Source: Linum tenue (lineage: Eukaryota > Streptophyta > Magnoliopsida > Malpighiales > Linaceae). From it: DNA of 64,000 nt. How positions within the stretch are numbered: position 1 is the stretch's first letter; every line of letters starts with the position of its first letter. The stretch covers positions 31,661,608 to 31,725,607 of the forward strand of contig CAMGYJ010000010.1 of NCBI GenBank assembly GCA_946122785.1, written 5' to 3'. Under the pieces are notes generated by a model. It was not told the origin of the DNA. It saw only the letters and a list, made by a program, of their open reading frames with translations, and searched no databases. A program made the position numbers and the translations under genes. This document shows positions 24,001-35,500 of this stretch, in pieces.

Positions 24001-26583
24001 AACGGTAAAAATGTCCTTATCAAAGAGTATCGTATTTGATGGCTTCTGCTCTTTCCTGGAACGTTTTCTACTATGTCTCTGCTCGTGTTCCTGCAATTTG
24101 GAATGATTCCTTCACGTGCTGGTTTCTAGAAGTGGATGCAATCACTGACGGTTTCATTATGCACCAGCAACAATAGTTAGACATGTTGTTTTCGCGTGTG
24201 AGATTTGGCTTCTGAAAATCAGACTAGCTCTCATGTGCTCGCTATGTGCTACGTTTTCTGTTGGAATATTTCATTGACTATGCTCCTTGAAGGTGTCAAC
24301 CATATTCATAGTTGATATTGTGCAGGTATGAGAAAGGCCTGTTCAATTACTTGCAATATCGAGCCCGACATACAACATCTGACTCTTGATAGGAATGGAT
24401 TTCCAAGCAACTTTATAGTCAGGCCGCACGATCTAAACAGACTGCTAGCAAATTTTCAGTCATCACTTCAAGAGATAACGATCATTGCAACAGAAATTAC
24501 TTCTTCTCCTGCTGATGCTGCTAGTGAAATAGGAGGGAAAGCTGTTGAACTCAGAAATATCAATCCAACAAAAGGTTACTAGTTTCTTATGAGTTTATTA
24601 ATTACTTGAATGGAGCATAGCTGACTGCAATTCTGTTTACTGTAGACAATGACTCTTCACTGCACACTCAATTATGGATTGATCCTGCAGAAGAATTTGT
24701 CCTCTACAATCATGTTGGAGACCCTGTTGATATTACATTCGGAGTGAAGGAACTGAAGGTGGGATAAGCTAGTATCCTGAGCAGGCATTGTTTGTCATAT
24801 TCATGCATTTTGCAAGATCTTGATCTCATGCGTCTGTTGTTTGGGATCAGTAGTGCACCAGCTTCTCAGTTTTGTCTCAAATAAAGACTGATAAATAATC
24901 AATTTTTGGGACTTGCAGGCATTTGTTTCAATTTGTGAGAGCTGTGAAGTCGATATACATTTATACTTTGAAAAGGCTGGAGAGTAAGTGTTTTGTTTCT
25001 CCCTCATCCCACATAGCAACATATTGCTATCTGACTGCATTTTCTGAGTCAGTTTCTCTACTTTCACTGCAACTCATCTTCTGACTTACCCTGTTCAACA
25101 TCCATTCCAACCCATCTTTTATCTTTGTAATTGGTTAAGGTTATTCTGATTACAGGTAAAATTGTCATAAAGAACTACTAGCTGATGAAATAACTTCCTA
25201 TATTTCGGTCAATGTCAGCAGAGTAGTGCATCGATTATGTCCAACATGTATTAAATTTGTTGGCTTTCTAGCACAGTATACCTAAAGGTTCATTTCAATT
25301 TGACCAAGGACAATTAGTTGCCAGGGAGAGTAATAGAAAGAAAAACTGATGAAGGGTTCTGTTATAGAAGACCAAGACAAGTCTGATTACTGCTGTATTT
25401 TTTTTTTTTTTGCAATTATCAGTAGTGCGTAGAACAAAATTCTTAGATTGTTTTTCGCGTCATTGTCTCATTCATCATGTGCAATGTCAAAGTCAAGATT
25501 GCATAATGCTTCTTTACCTATATATGTATTATTAGTATATCTAACTATGAAAATGTGTTCAACAGGCCCATTTTAATGGCACCAAAAATTGGTCTTTCTG
25601 ATTCATCTGGTTCAAACTTCGACGCAACACTTGTTCTTGCAACCATGCTCATATCGCAGCTTCGTGATGAAAATGCCTCTGAGGAACCACAATAGGCCGC
25701 CTCTATACCAGCTCAAGCTGTAATCCACAAGGAGCCTCAAGCACAACCAGAGAGTAGTCATAGAGCAACAGCTTCTGAGCATCCATCTGATAACACCAAA
25801 ATTTGGTCTAATCTTTCAGGTAAATTACTCAGTTCCAGTGATGATGACATTCAGCAATGTATCCAAGATTGAGTGTTTTGACTTGATACAGGTAGTGCAG
25901 CAAGAAGTGGTAGTGCTGCAGAAGACGTAAATTTAAATGCCACAGACCAGGCAAATTCAGAGGCTTGGCACACTTCATATATCAGAAAATTTACATGCAG
26001 GAGTTCCTGCTGCTTCGAGGTAGTGTCACAATTTATCTGTTTATTTCAACTAGTAAAGATGCAGTAGTTAGTCTTTCCAATGCTGGGGCAGTTGGACAAA
26101 GATCTGAACTGCAATAAAATAAATTACTGCAGAAAGCACACGTAGAACTTGGTTTATATTTGCTACTTATAATTCGAAGCACTGGACAAGGGCTTAAATA
26201 TTTCTCCTTCAAAATACACGATCTAGCTCAGAATCAAATGTTTGCAAAATTTTCACACAGTGGCTTGACTGGGCTTGATCAACTTGGTCAGCTTATCATA
26301 GTGATGTTACAGTTAGCTGCATCCAGGTACATTAGTCCATCTTTCCATGTTTCTAACTCTTGTTGCTCTACTTCATCTTCAGGTACCATAACAGAGAGAG
26401 GATTCTTCCCGAAGAAGCACAAGGTAAGAATAAAACCAGGTTTGCTTGGAGTAGCGAGTTCAAAACTTTAGCTGTCTTATTAACTCAAAACAGTTTTTCC
26501 TGGCTGCTTTCAGATACACAACAAGCTAATGCTAATACATTTTCCCAACGTCATCCACGCCTCCATACTATGAAGAACAATAG
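18046..26583 (+). CDS. RAD9: RAD9 checkpoint clamp subunit, split by a retrotransposon and truncated by a stop
   Basis: RAD9 forms the 9-1-1 (RAD9-HUS1-RAD1) clamp at damaged DNA. Exon 1 (18,046-18,150) begins [20 protein letters not shown]. Further exons are 23,676-23,795, 23,896-24,004, 24,326-24,574, 24,646-24,758, 24,919-24,983 and 25,566 onward, all with GT/AG borders and consistent phase. Landmarks are [69 protein letters not shown] and [14 protein letters not shown]. The frame meets TAG at 25,693-25,695, giving 296 codons: essentially the PCNA-like core without the tail. Past the stop, tail homology continues (to about 25,818, then 25,893-26,022) with a one-base shift near 25,955, and the family's usual ending (STPPYYEEQ then TAG) is visible at 26,554-26,583. 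Intron 1 holds a 5.3-kb copia element. This is either a truncated working allele or a young pseudogene. Confidence 0.88.
18301..18648 (+). repeat. Left LTR of the copia element
   Basis: Starts tatcacgatgag and ends gagatttcaca, that is TA..CA rather than the usual TG..CA. A TATA box (gtatatatac, 18,571-18,580) precedes the presumed transcript start. Confidence 0.93.
18734..23218 (+). pseudogene. Copia gag-pol polyprotein, frame-broken
   Basis: Three frames carry successive domains. Frame one (18,734-20,665) has the gag region ([18 protein letters not shown]), a zinc knuckle [14 protein letters not shown] in which the usual His is Asn, a protease motif LDTSATDH whose D-S/T-G is now D-T-S, and the GAG-pre-integrase block HWRLGHPS with CNVC. 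A one-base loss near 20,574 moves reading to the second frame (20,581-22,161): integrase core ([23 protein letters not shown]) and reverse transcriptase start ([26 protein letters not shown]). A small inverted insertion at about 22,067-22,119 moves it again to the third frame (22,067-23,218): [10 protein letters not shown], the YVDD catalytic motif and RNase H ([22 protein letters not shown]). The breaks and motif changes make it inactive on its own. Confidence 0.93.
23226..23568 (+). repeat. Right LTR of the copia element
   Basis: Matches the left LTR over its whole length, apart from a 5-bp deletion near 23,349 and about three substitutions. Confidence 0.93.
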
Positions 26584-28030
26584 AAAAAGTGGTAAGATCC
26601 ATTTTCTGGAATAGGGCTCTCCTGTTATGTGTTCAGCTGTAAGTGCATTGTTTCTGTTCTTAATAACCTAGATTAACTCTATGTCTTGCTGGTTACTGAA
26701 AGTATCAAGGCTTGTACGTGTAAACTATGACCATTTAGTCACATAGGAACTTGCTTTCCGACTAATTTTAGGCCAGCTTCGTAGATGGAGACTTAATAGG
26801 GTAAATGTCCTATTCAAACAACAAGCTTCTGGCCTTGGAACTGTTTTCACGAAATCCTGCAGCCCTTAAACTCATTCTTACAACCTTAATAATCTATCAT
26901 CTCTCTCTCTTTATGACTTAAGCAGCTTCACATTTGTCTTGTTTTGAACTGTTCATCTACCATGATCCTAGAACTGAACCTTCTACTGCCTTCGCTTTCA
27001 GATTGTGTTTTCCAATTTACATTCCCAACCTGAGTTATGATATTGCAAGTGCGTACATATCAACCTCCTTGAGTTAGGTAATGATTGACAATGACAGATG
27101 CTTCATGATCTCTCTCACATGACCACACGACACATCACAATATTTGCATTGAAGTCTAGTAGTCCAGTGTTCATTGCAATATGCATGGACAGCATAGATA
27201 CGTCTTAGTCGAAGCCCAAATGCTTTCTTAAAGTCATAGATGCTGCTCCCTTTCTTGTTTCGGCGATGCAAACCCTTTTCCCCTCATCTGCTGTCTGGAA
27301 TGACTGAAATTGATTTGTTTTGATATACAGAGTGAAAAGGGAACAGAAAAAATGGCGATATGATAGCAGCAGCGCTGGCAGGAAGTTGGGGCCGTTGCAG
27401 ACCACTCCCACCATTGAATGCGTAAGGCAAGAACATGCTCTGATGTTTTAGCTACTTGCGATGTGCCATTCGTACAGATTTTTAGATTCTTGTTTTAAAA
27501 AATACCCTGAAACAAGTGAGAGGGAAGTCGATTATTGCCGTTATGCAGTCCTTGTCAGAGTGCCTCTAAGCGTGCACCAAATTATTATTTCGCCATTTTT
27601 ATTGTTGTCATTGTTTTGCTTTCTTGGGCTCCACAAAATGCGTATTTTCCAGCTTCCACTGTGTCATATTGCGCCTGATATGTGGTGTGCTGGTAATTTT
27701 TGCCATTTTTTCTCGTCTATCTGTACTGGATTGATGAATTTATCAAACCTAAAACTTGTCACGAGTTCGGTTGTTAAATTCCAGCAACGTAGAACCAGCA
27801 CAAGATCCGGGATCTAGGACAAAGAGAGAGAGAGAGAAAGATGAGATTTTGGATCCTGGCTCTTCTCTCTTTCTTTCTTACCCACTTGGACTTGGCTATT
27901 AGACAAAAAACCAAGTGGCTCTGGGACTCTAGGATTAGTAAACAGATCAATAATTGAATTTCTTCCAAAAACTCTAGTTATTGGAATTTGATAGGGTGTC
28001 ATCTTGGGCCGAGTTTGGGTAATTGAACCG
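26584..28030. other. Intergenic, 3' of RAD9
   Basis: RAD9 3' flank and then sequence without recognised genes. A short GA-rich run (gagagagagagaaag) lies near 27,825-27,840. Reading frames at 27,205-27,414 and 27,461-27,817 have no recognisable motifs. Confidence 0.5.
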
Positions 28031-28035
28031 AAACC

Positions 28036-28392
28036 TGTTGGGGGTGTTACGAAGACACTCCGCGCACAGACTAAGTAATAGCGCGTCCAATCGATAACGT
28101 ATGACGCTCGAAACCCGCTACGAGTATATAAAGGAATGAAACCCTCCAAGGGAGGGGACTTCTTCTCTCTCCTCACTTTCCACTATCTTTCTACACTTTA
28201 TCTCTCTACCTTGTTCTCTCAACACTCATGCTAAACAGAAACTAACTTGATTCGTCGGAGTTTAATCCGGGGAGCATCCCCGGCTCTTTCACAGGTTTCT
28301 TCCCTCCCGACGAGATCAGACGAACGGATTGTGAGTCTAACCCCACACCAACAAATATAATTGTTCATACCTCGAGCTATAGGGTACAAACA
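28036..28392 (+). repeat. Left LTR of the LARD element
   Basis: Contains a TATA box (gtatataaa, about 28,124-28,132) and a pyrimidine-rich presumed leader. Confidence 0.9.
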
Positions 28393-30691
28393 ATTGGGGC
28401 CCACCGTGGGGCTAAGACGAGAAGATCATGCTGTCTGATTTCGGGAGGAGGAAGAAATTTGTGAAAAGGATTCGCACTAAAAAAGAGAAGAGAAAGGAGC
28501 AATACCCAGCAGAAGAAGCAGATCGGGAACTTTGTCCCTAACAACTCTGTGATTTTCGAGTATGCTTAAGAAGCGAAGAAAACCAAAAGAAAGCTATCAG
28601 GGAAGAACCCACCGGGAAACAGAGAAACGGTGGGAGGAAGATCGGCTCCCGTCACTACTACGAGCAGCGGCGGCAAGTAACTCAGGCGAACACAGGTCGG
28701 GCACTAGGGAGAGGGAAATCGGCCTTCTTCCCCACCTACCGACGGCAACAACAAGCAAAAAAAAAAAAAGTTCAACAACAGCTGAAGAACAAGAAGAAGA
28801 AAAGAAAAAAGAAATGACCGCAGGAGACAAATTTGGCGTCGGAGCTCCAATGGGGAAAAGAAGCACCGCAGTCCCCATCATAGCGAATTGTCACATCGTT
28901 ATGACTTCTTACCACAAAAAAGGGGGTTACAACTACTTTCTCCCTATGTCAGAAAAAGAAAGGCACGAAAATCGAGACAAAATTCTACGTAAGTGCATGC
29001 CAGGTTGGAAAGTGTGCTTTAATTCTGCTGCTCTACATGGCTCGCGCCACAAACTGCGTCTCACGAGGTCTGCCCCACACACCAACTCGCAGTCAATGCT
29101 CGGGTCACTGAAACCCGCTCCCGTACCGCCAATTGGGCCAACATCCATCCAGCCCGCGCTCAATTGAGCTGCCTCGAGACTTCGGGGGCATCCAATCTGG
29201 CCTCCATAAGCCTTCGCACCGCTAGCTCGCGGCCCACGTGCTTACCTCCACCAGGCCCTGCTATCTTGTGAAGCAACTCGAAAAAGATTGCCTTCGCCAA
29301 GATTCGAACCCGTGTTCATTCAAGGAACAAAAGATTGGAGCGCTGACCAGGGGACTGCAGCATCACGTTCATGTCTCAAAGTGCGACGCACTGTTATGAA
29401 GAGTTTACTCCGCCACAAACATCTAATGTTCCAATTTAAAACAGAACCCGCACCACTTTTGACAGGCGGTGCACTCCACATGGGCCACCTTCATTCTTGC
29501 AGCTCATTCCCAGTAGTCCATTCACCAACTAGTCAAGTGGGCCAATCATCAACTCGCGACCCTCTTCATTTATGGGCCACCACGCCTAAAGAGCTTCAAC
29601 AAATAATAAAAAATGCAATGCTCACACACGGATTCGAAACCGCGCCATCTCTACATAATGAAAGCACACAGACCCGTATGCTACACTCTTCGACATAAAT
29701 TAGCTTTGTTCTGTCCAACTTGAACTCTCGGCCCGCCTTCAACGTCCAGGTGCGTCGAGCATCTTATGGTTCCGACTCACCTTTATCCTCGTCTCACACA
29801 GTGTTAGTTGGGCCTGTCAGTCACAGAAGCCCGCCTTCTATTAGCGTGCTAACGTCGTACACATCATCCGGCCGGCCTTACTTAAGTCCGCTTCACTCTA
29901 CACCCCAGTCTCGTGGCCCGCGTCGCACCTTCCTATACCAAGCCCGTGTCACGTGAGCTCGCCTTCAGTCTTCCAGTCGGGCCAACGAAGACAATAATCA
30001 CCGCCAAGCTCGGCCAACAGGGATTAGCAGCCTCTATCCAAACTCAAGCCAATATTTCATTTCACTCGCGCCACACAAAGCCCACCTGTCTACAACTCGC
30101 ATGCGAAACCCATCATGCACCCGCCAACAACTCGACCCGCTCCCAAGCCCACTCACGGAAGATGAACCCACCACTCGCTGGTCCGCTTCATGCTCCTCCG
30201 CGTCACTCTACCGCCCAACCCTGCTATATCCCACTCGCGGCCCAAGTCCTCTCTTCTGATCCGCCTCTCCAGCCCGCTCCACATAAGCCCGCCCGCTTAA
30301 CTGTCCCGCTCCTCCTTCCGCGTGCCGCCTCACACAGAGCCCGCTCAGGCCCACCGCGACCTGCCCAGTTTGGCCGCCCACCAAGTTCCATCCGCAATGC
30401 CAAACTCACGGCGCGCGCTGCAGGCAGCCCAACTCGCGGTCCATCCTTTCTCCACTTCACGTCAAAAATAATTTTGTCGCCGCCAGAAATTGAACCCAGT
30501 CACTCCATAATCGGACAAGCAATCTGACCAGCAGACTACTTACCCACATTGTGATTCATAGGCGCAACGTTCTTATTTTAATACTCTTCCCGCCGCTTCG
30601 CCAACATAAAGTTAAGTACTCTATCTCTCTAAAACTTTTACTTTGATTTTAAATATTGGATTCTCATGAACCCTTTTGGGGGCAAAGACAT

Positions 30692-30866
30692 ACCAATTTG
30701 GATGGATCAATCTAGAAATGAGTCAATTTGATCAATTATCTCGTTTTATAAACGAGGCAATTAAAATGAGTCAATTCGAATTACCTGCCCCCACCCCAGG
30801 TAATTGAAATTGACTCAAAACGGATCAATTCAAAATACCTCAGGCAGATTGATCCATCCAAATTTT
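30692..30866. repeat. Fold-back sequence inside the LARD element
   Basis: aatttggatggatcaatct at about 30,694 recurs inverted at about 30,847, and gaattacctgccccca at the centre pairs with a second copy in inverse order. It looks like a small nested hairpin or MITE. Confidence 0.6.
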
Positions 30867-31033
30867 TTGCTGGCAAACGAGGCAATTTGGTACAATTGTC
30901 TCAAAATGAGACAATTGTGTCAAATTGATCCGTTACAATTCCTCATCCAAACGACCCTCAAATTACATGGGAGATGAGAAACTCAATCAAGTGACATATG
31001 ATCACGGCCCGCGCCTCTACTAGTAAACGCCAT

Positions 31034-31680
31034 GAAGAATCTATAATGGGCGAGGGCTAATAATCACGACTCTTGCCTCGACTAGTCAATGTCATGCCCT
31101 GACCAAGCGCTCGACGCCTTGAAGACTCCATGAAGTATCTACAATGGGTGAGAGCAATAATCAGGGCTCGTGCCTGGACTAGTCAATGCCATGCCCTCAC
31201 CAAGCGCTCGACGCCTTGAATACTCCAAACTGAGGGTACATAAACCCCGACGAGGAGAGCGCACAACGCCTTGGTGAATCTAAAAATATGGGAGCGCTCG
31301 ACTATGTCCATTCATGTAAGACTCGAATGAAGCACACAAATAAGACTTCGATAAGAGCATTGGTGAATCTACAAATATGGGAGCGCTCGACTACCTACAT
31401 TCATGTAAGACTCGACTGAAGCACACAAATAAGACTTCGATAAGAGCATTGGGGAATCTACAAGTATGGGAGCGTTCGACTACCTACATTCATGTAAGAC
31501 TCGACTGAAGCACACAAATAAGACTTCGATAAGAGCATTGGGAAATCTACAAATATGGGAGCGCTCGACTACCTCCATTCATGTAAGACTCGACTGAAAG
31601 CACACAAATAAGACTTCGATAAGAGCATTAGTAAATCTACAATATGATAGTGTTCAACTATCTCTATCTTCAATAAAGGG
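31034..31680. repeat. Tandem repeats in the LARD interior (two ~98-bp units, then 89-bp units)
   Basis: Two diverged copies of about 98 bp (31,034-31,228, containing accaagcgctcgacgccttg) are followed by four full 89-bp units starting at 31,271, 31,360, 31,449 and 31,538 and a degenerate fifth. Unit landmarks are ggagcgctcgactac and aataagacttcgataagag. Confidence 0.9.
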
Positions 31681-32046
31681 CACTAAACGTGCGCGGTAAC
31701 TCCGTAACGTAATCGTGCGGCTATCACAAGCGCACCAATGAAAGAGGGCACACTTGTGTGTACGTGAAAAACTACAATAAGAGAGTGCTCAATACCTTGG
31801 AAAATTTTCAACAAGCAATTGCTCAGCGCCTTGGAGATTCCAATAGAAGAGTGCTCAACGGCTTAATGAAATACACCAACTAGGGGGCATGACGCAGGAA
31901 GTTGGCACCGCGTCAGCCAAACGCGCCACTAGCTGGGGGGCAACTGGGGTACATAGGGCTCCATCCAAAATTATCGATTATGATTTTTTTTTAAAAAACA
32001 AAAAGCTAGCGATGAGTTAAAACTCACCACCAGCTTGGGGGAAAAT

Positions 32047-32417
32047 TGTTGAGGGTGTTACTAAGATACTCCGTGCACATACTAAGTAATAGCGCGTCCA
32101 ATCGATAACGTATGACGCTCGAAATCCGCTACGAGTATATAAAGTTATGAAACCCTCCAAGGGAGGGGACTTCTTCTCTCTCCTCACTTTCCACTTTCCA
32201 CTTTCCACTATCTATCTACAATTTATCTCTCTATGTTGTTCTCTCAACTCTCATGCTAAACAGAAACTAACTTGATTCGTCGGAACTTAGTCCGGGGGGC
32301 ATCCCCGGCTCTTTCACATATTTCTTCCCTCCCGATGAGATCAAACGAACCGATCGTGAGTCTAACCCCACACCAACAAATATCATTGTTCATACCTCGA
32401 GCTAGAGGGTACAAACA
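32047..32417 (+). repeat. Right LTR of the LARD element
   Basis: About 95% alike to the left LTR by eye. It has extra copies of ccacttt near 32,185-32,205 that account for most of its greater length. Confidence 0.9.
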
Positions 32418-32422
32418 AAACC

Positions 32423-32878
32423 CAATGTAGCCGAAAACCTTAAACCACCCCTTTGAAAATCGAAACCGAAAACCTTTTCGTTGAAATTAACCAAAAATGA
32501 AGCACTCTCCAAGCAGGTCCTTATCCATCCAACAAATTGAGCAGAGAACCCATAACATTCATCACAACATATAATTCAGAATCCCTAATTTACACTATCA
32601 AATGAATTCATAACATCTGTTTTCGGTGGATAATGTGGAGATGCATTCTTAAGAAAATGACATTTATACACAGCTCATATCCATTTAAAATAAACTATAA
32701 AAATTCCAATGGATATATACTTCAGTCATATCCTATTTATGATCATTGAATTTAATTGAGTTTATTAAAAATTGTATATAAATGAGTAATTCCTATCGCC
32801 ATGGTTTAAAGAGCAAATGTTAAAACATGGGTATATTTTATGTGAAAGGGGAAAAGGAAGGAGAAAAGATAGCACATC
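32423..32878. other. Intergenic, no gene recognised
   Basis: AT-rich spacer between the LARD element and a hAT-like element. Confidence 0.5.
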
Positions 32879-33308
32879 TAGAGCTGCAAATGAGTCGAGT
32901 TGCTCGCGAGCGGCTTGACATTCGACTCGAGAAAAGTTCGTTCGAAACTCGACTTGTTTATTAATGAGCCGAGTTTGAGCTTAGCATTCTGCAGCTCGCG
33001 GAGCTCGCGAGCTAGCTCGATTCGGTGGCTTGTCGAGCTCAACTTGTGAGTTGACTCGTTTAGTGCTCATAAGATGTCTCAACTCTCAACATTGTGGCTA
33101 GAGAGCCAACTCGATTACCGATTTATGAGCGAATTGATCTATATGAGTTTGATTTTGATAATTTATAGGATTGTTAAATTATATATCTCACCCTATATGA
33201 AGTTTAACATGTAGATTATGTGACCAAATATGTCTTATTTAATTTTAAAAATAAATTATATATCATAGATTGCTTCGATACTATGAATAACATAATTTCA
33301 TTAGTTAA

Positions 33309-33510
33309 ATGGGTATGGTTGGCTCAGGATGTGAGAGGTCCCGAGTTCGATCCCCCAGCGGCGCCGTTTGTGTGTTCACGGAGGCATGCCTGAGTGCCGG
33401 GGACGAAATCTCCCGATGTTGTGTCTTGTACAGGTGCTCCCCAGGTTTAGTAGATCACGCTGTCACAAAGTGGCATGTGGGGTTGAGATTCCTGGGTTAT
33501 AAAAAAAGAT
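33309..33510 (+). mobile_element. tRNA-derived SINE
   Basis: An A-box-like ggttggctcagga (about 33,316) and a B-box-like gagttcgatcccc (about 33,343) sit about 30 bases apart near the 5' end of a roughly 200-bp unit ending in ggttataaaaaaag. This is the RNA polymerase III promoter layout of plant SINEs. The target duplication is imperfect (ttagttaaat and ttaactaaat). Confidence 0.75.
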
Positions 33511-33572
33511 TATTAACTAAATATTGATATCACAAAGTATAAAATGAGATTAGTTAATATTGAACACTTAAC

Positions 33573-33575
<3 letters not shown>

Positions 33576-33616
<41 letters not shown>
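33576..33616. repeat. (ATT)n microsatellite
   Basis: About 13 consecutive ATT units. Confidence 0.95.
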
Positions 33617-33928
33617 GGCGCTTTCTGTGTGCAGGCACTGCATGAGTGCCGCCACTCTTTCCGCCGCTGGATTGAAGCTATTAAATGAGGACCGTCCATA
33701 ATAAATCATCATTTAATCAGATTAGGTTGAACCTCTGGTTGAACCTAGTTATATTTAATTCATTTATGTAATTATTATACGTTTATTACTGATCAGGACC
33801 AAAACGGTGCGTATATTTGTCATAAAAAAATATTAATTTATTATTCGACGCTTGTCTTTCCAAGAAAATCCTGTGAAAAAAAAACCCTGCTACAAACAGT
33901 TCTACCAGGAAAACGAACGGGGAGTTAT

Positions 33929-34062
33929 CGGCGGACTCTCTTGATTGCCGCGCGGGCTCTCTTGATTGCCGACGGTAATCTGCACGTCAATTCTTCTATC
34001 GGCGGGCTCTCTTGATTGCCGCAGGGCTCTCTTGATCGCCGACGGTAATCTGCACGTCAACG
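33929..34062. repeat. 71-bp tandem duplication
   Basis: Copies start at 33,929 and 34,000. Each contains two smaller ggctctcttgattgccg units and gacggtaatctgcacgtcaa. Confidence 0.8.
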
Positions 34063-35222
34063 CCGCTATTAGAATTGGCCATTTCAGTCATAAAGGTCAT
34101 GTTCTTCGCCTCAATCTGATGAATCAACTCCTATAATCTGGCACCGCAACGTCGTATTCTCCAAAAATCCACCGGAAAGAATTCTACTTTGGCTACTGTT
34201 TTCTCCGGAATCCCTCTGTATAGCTACGCTTGGGCCGACATCATGCTCATTGCTGCACTTCTTCGTAGCTGAAATTGAAATCAAGTTCGGGTTTGTTCTA
34301 TTCTTATTGCTTCTTCAGCATTGTCTCTCTGATTACTCCTCTATTTTGAGTTAACTGAATGTGTGAATTCGGATGATTAATGTTATTGGTGTTTGAACCC
34401 GGCTTGATCTGTATGCATAAGATTGAGTTCCAGATAATCTTCCAATTCACTCCATCATTATCCCTCTCCTGCTGATTCATATTATATTGGTCGGCCTGCC
34501 TTTGAAGTTCCAGAAGTATCCAGATTGCACAGTATACCTCTCATTGGCACTTCTTGTCCATAGGGGTGGGCAACGGGAAACGGATATTTGGGTATACCCG
34601 TACCCGTCCCATTTTTTTAGGGTTACGGGTAACCGAATACCCATAATTTTTTTTACGGGATGGGATTTGGATCAAGAAATTGTACAATGGGTACCCCACG
34701 GGTTACCCGTTAATACCCATTCGGGTATTATGGGTACCCATATTACCCGTCCATTTCAACAAAAACTACAAATAGTTCTCTGTTCTCATGTTCATTTACC
34801 ACATTATCAGGTTCATACTTGTAAAGCTAGTGGTTTCGATGATGATGCGGGGAGGCAAAAGTTGCCTGGTTCTTTATTTTGCTTCTCTGGTAGTATTGTT
34901 TAGTGGGTTGAAGAAGTTGGTAATGGGTGGTGTTGGGTGGGGGACTTGGTAAGGATCAACAGCAGGTGGGGGAATTGTTTAGATAGCTAGAGAGGCAAAA
35001 GGCAAAGCCATGGCTGTTATTGTTTCATCTGTAGAAATAGAACGAGAGAGCTGTGGGTGATGCAAAAAGACTAGCTATGAACTGAAGTACTGAACCATGC
35101 AACCACCATCATCAGTGAGTTAAATTATCCATCATTGAGCATGGAGAATGGTTTATTATTCAATCATTTTGCAGATTATGAATGGTATACTAGGTATTTT
35201 GAGGTGGATCAATTATATTTTT

Positions 35223-35500
35223 GCGATTTCGAGGGTTTCGCGGCAGAAACGAAGGGCGGCGATGACCAGAAGGCGGATACGGGCCTGACGACGGCGGTGA
35301 TTTTGGTGGTGAGGCCGATCGACGACAATAGCGAGGTGGTGGAAATTGAATCGGGGGAGGGAGAGCCTTGATGACGATGGCGATTTCGAGGGTGTCGCGG
35401 CAGAAACGAGGGGCGGCGATGACCAGAAGGCGGATACGGGCGTGACGACGGTGGTGATTTTGGTGGTGAGGTCGATCAACGACAATACCGAGGTGGTGGA
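35223..35500. repeat. Duplicated 121-bp block (157-bp period)
   Basis: 35,223-35,343 and 35,380-35,500 agree at about 93% of positions. Both read through without stops on both strands, but no family is recognised, so coding potential is doubtful. Confidence 0.8.

Larger units (their letters stand above)
28036..32417 (+). mobile_element. Non-coding LTR retrotransposon (LARD-type)
   Basis: A 5-bp target duplication AAACC (28,031-28,035 and 32,418-32,422) flanks LTRs of 357 and 371 bp that begin tgttg and end acaaaca. A primer site (attggggcccaccgtgggg, from 28,393) follows the left LTR and a G-rich polypurine tract (cttgggggaaaat, about 32,034-32,046) precedes the right. No gag, protease, reverse transcriptase or integrase is found in 3.65 kb of interior. 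The longest frame (28,562-29,167, a basic Lys/Arg/Glu-rich start) resembles no protein I know. Such elements depend on proteins from an autonomous relative. The interior is C-rich at 29,000-30,500 and then repeat-rich. Confidence 0.9.

Noticed and set aside
27205..27817. Short frames 3' of RAD9
   Set aside because: No motifs or neighbours to support them.
28562..29167. 201-codon frame in the LARD interior as a gag gene
   Set aside because: Low-complexity Lys/Arg/Glu then Pro/Ser-rich; no gag or zinc-knuckle motif.
31271..31680. CRISPR-like spaced repeats
   Set aside because: Units are contiguous 89-mers without unique spacers, in a plant retroelement.
33309..33370. tRNA-like A and B boxes
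   Set aside because: No cloverleaf with acceptor stem; the 200-bp unit with an A-rich end fits a SINE, not a tRNA gene.
34560..34770. Complete hAT MITE of the taggggtgggcaa type
   Set aside because: The left end and gggta/taccc-rich body are present but I find no matching right end; probably a fragment.
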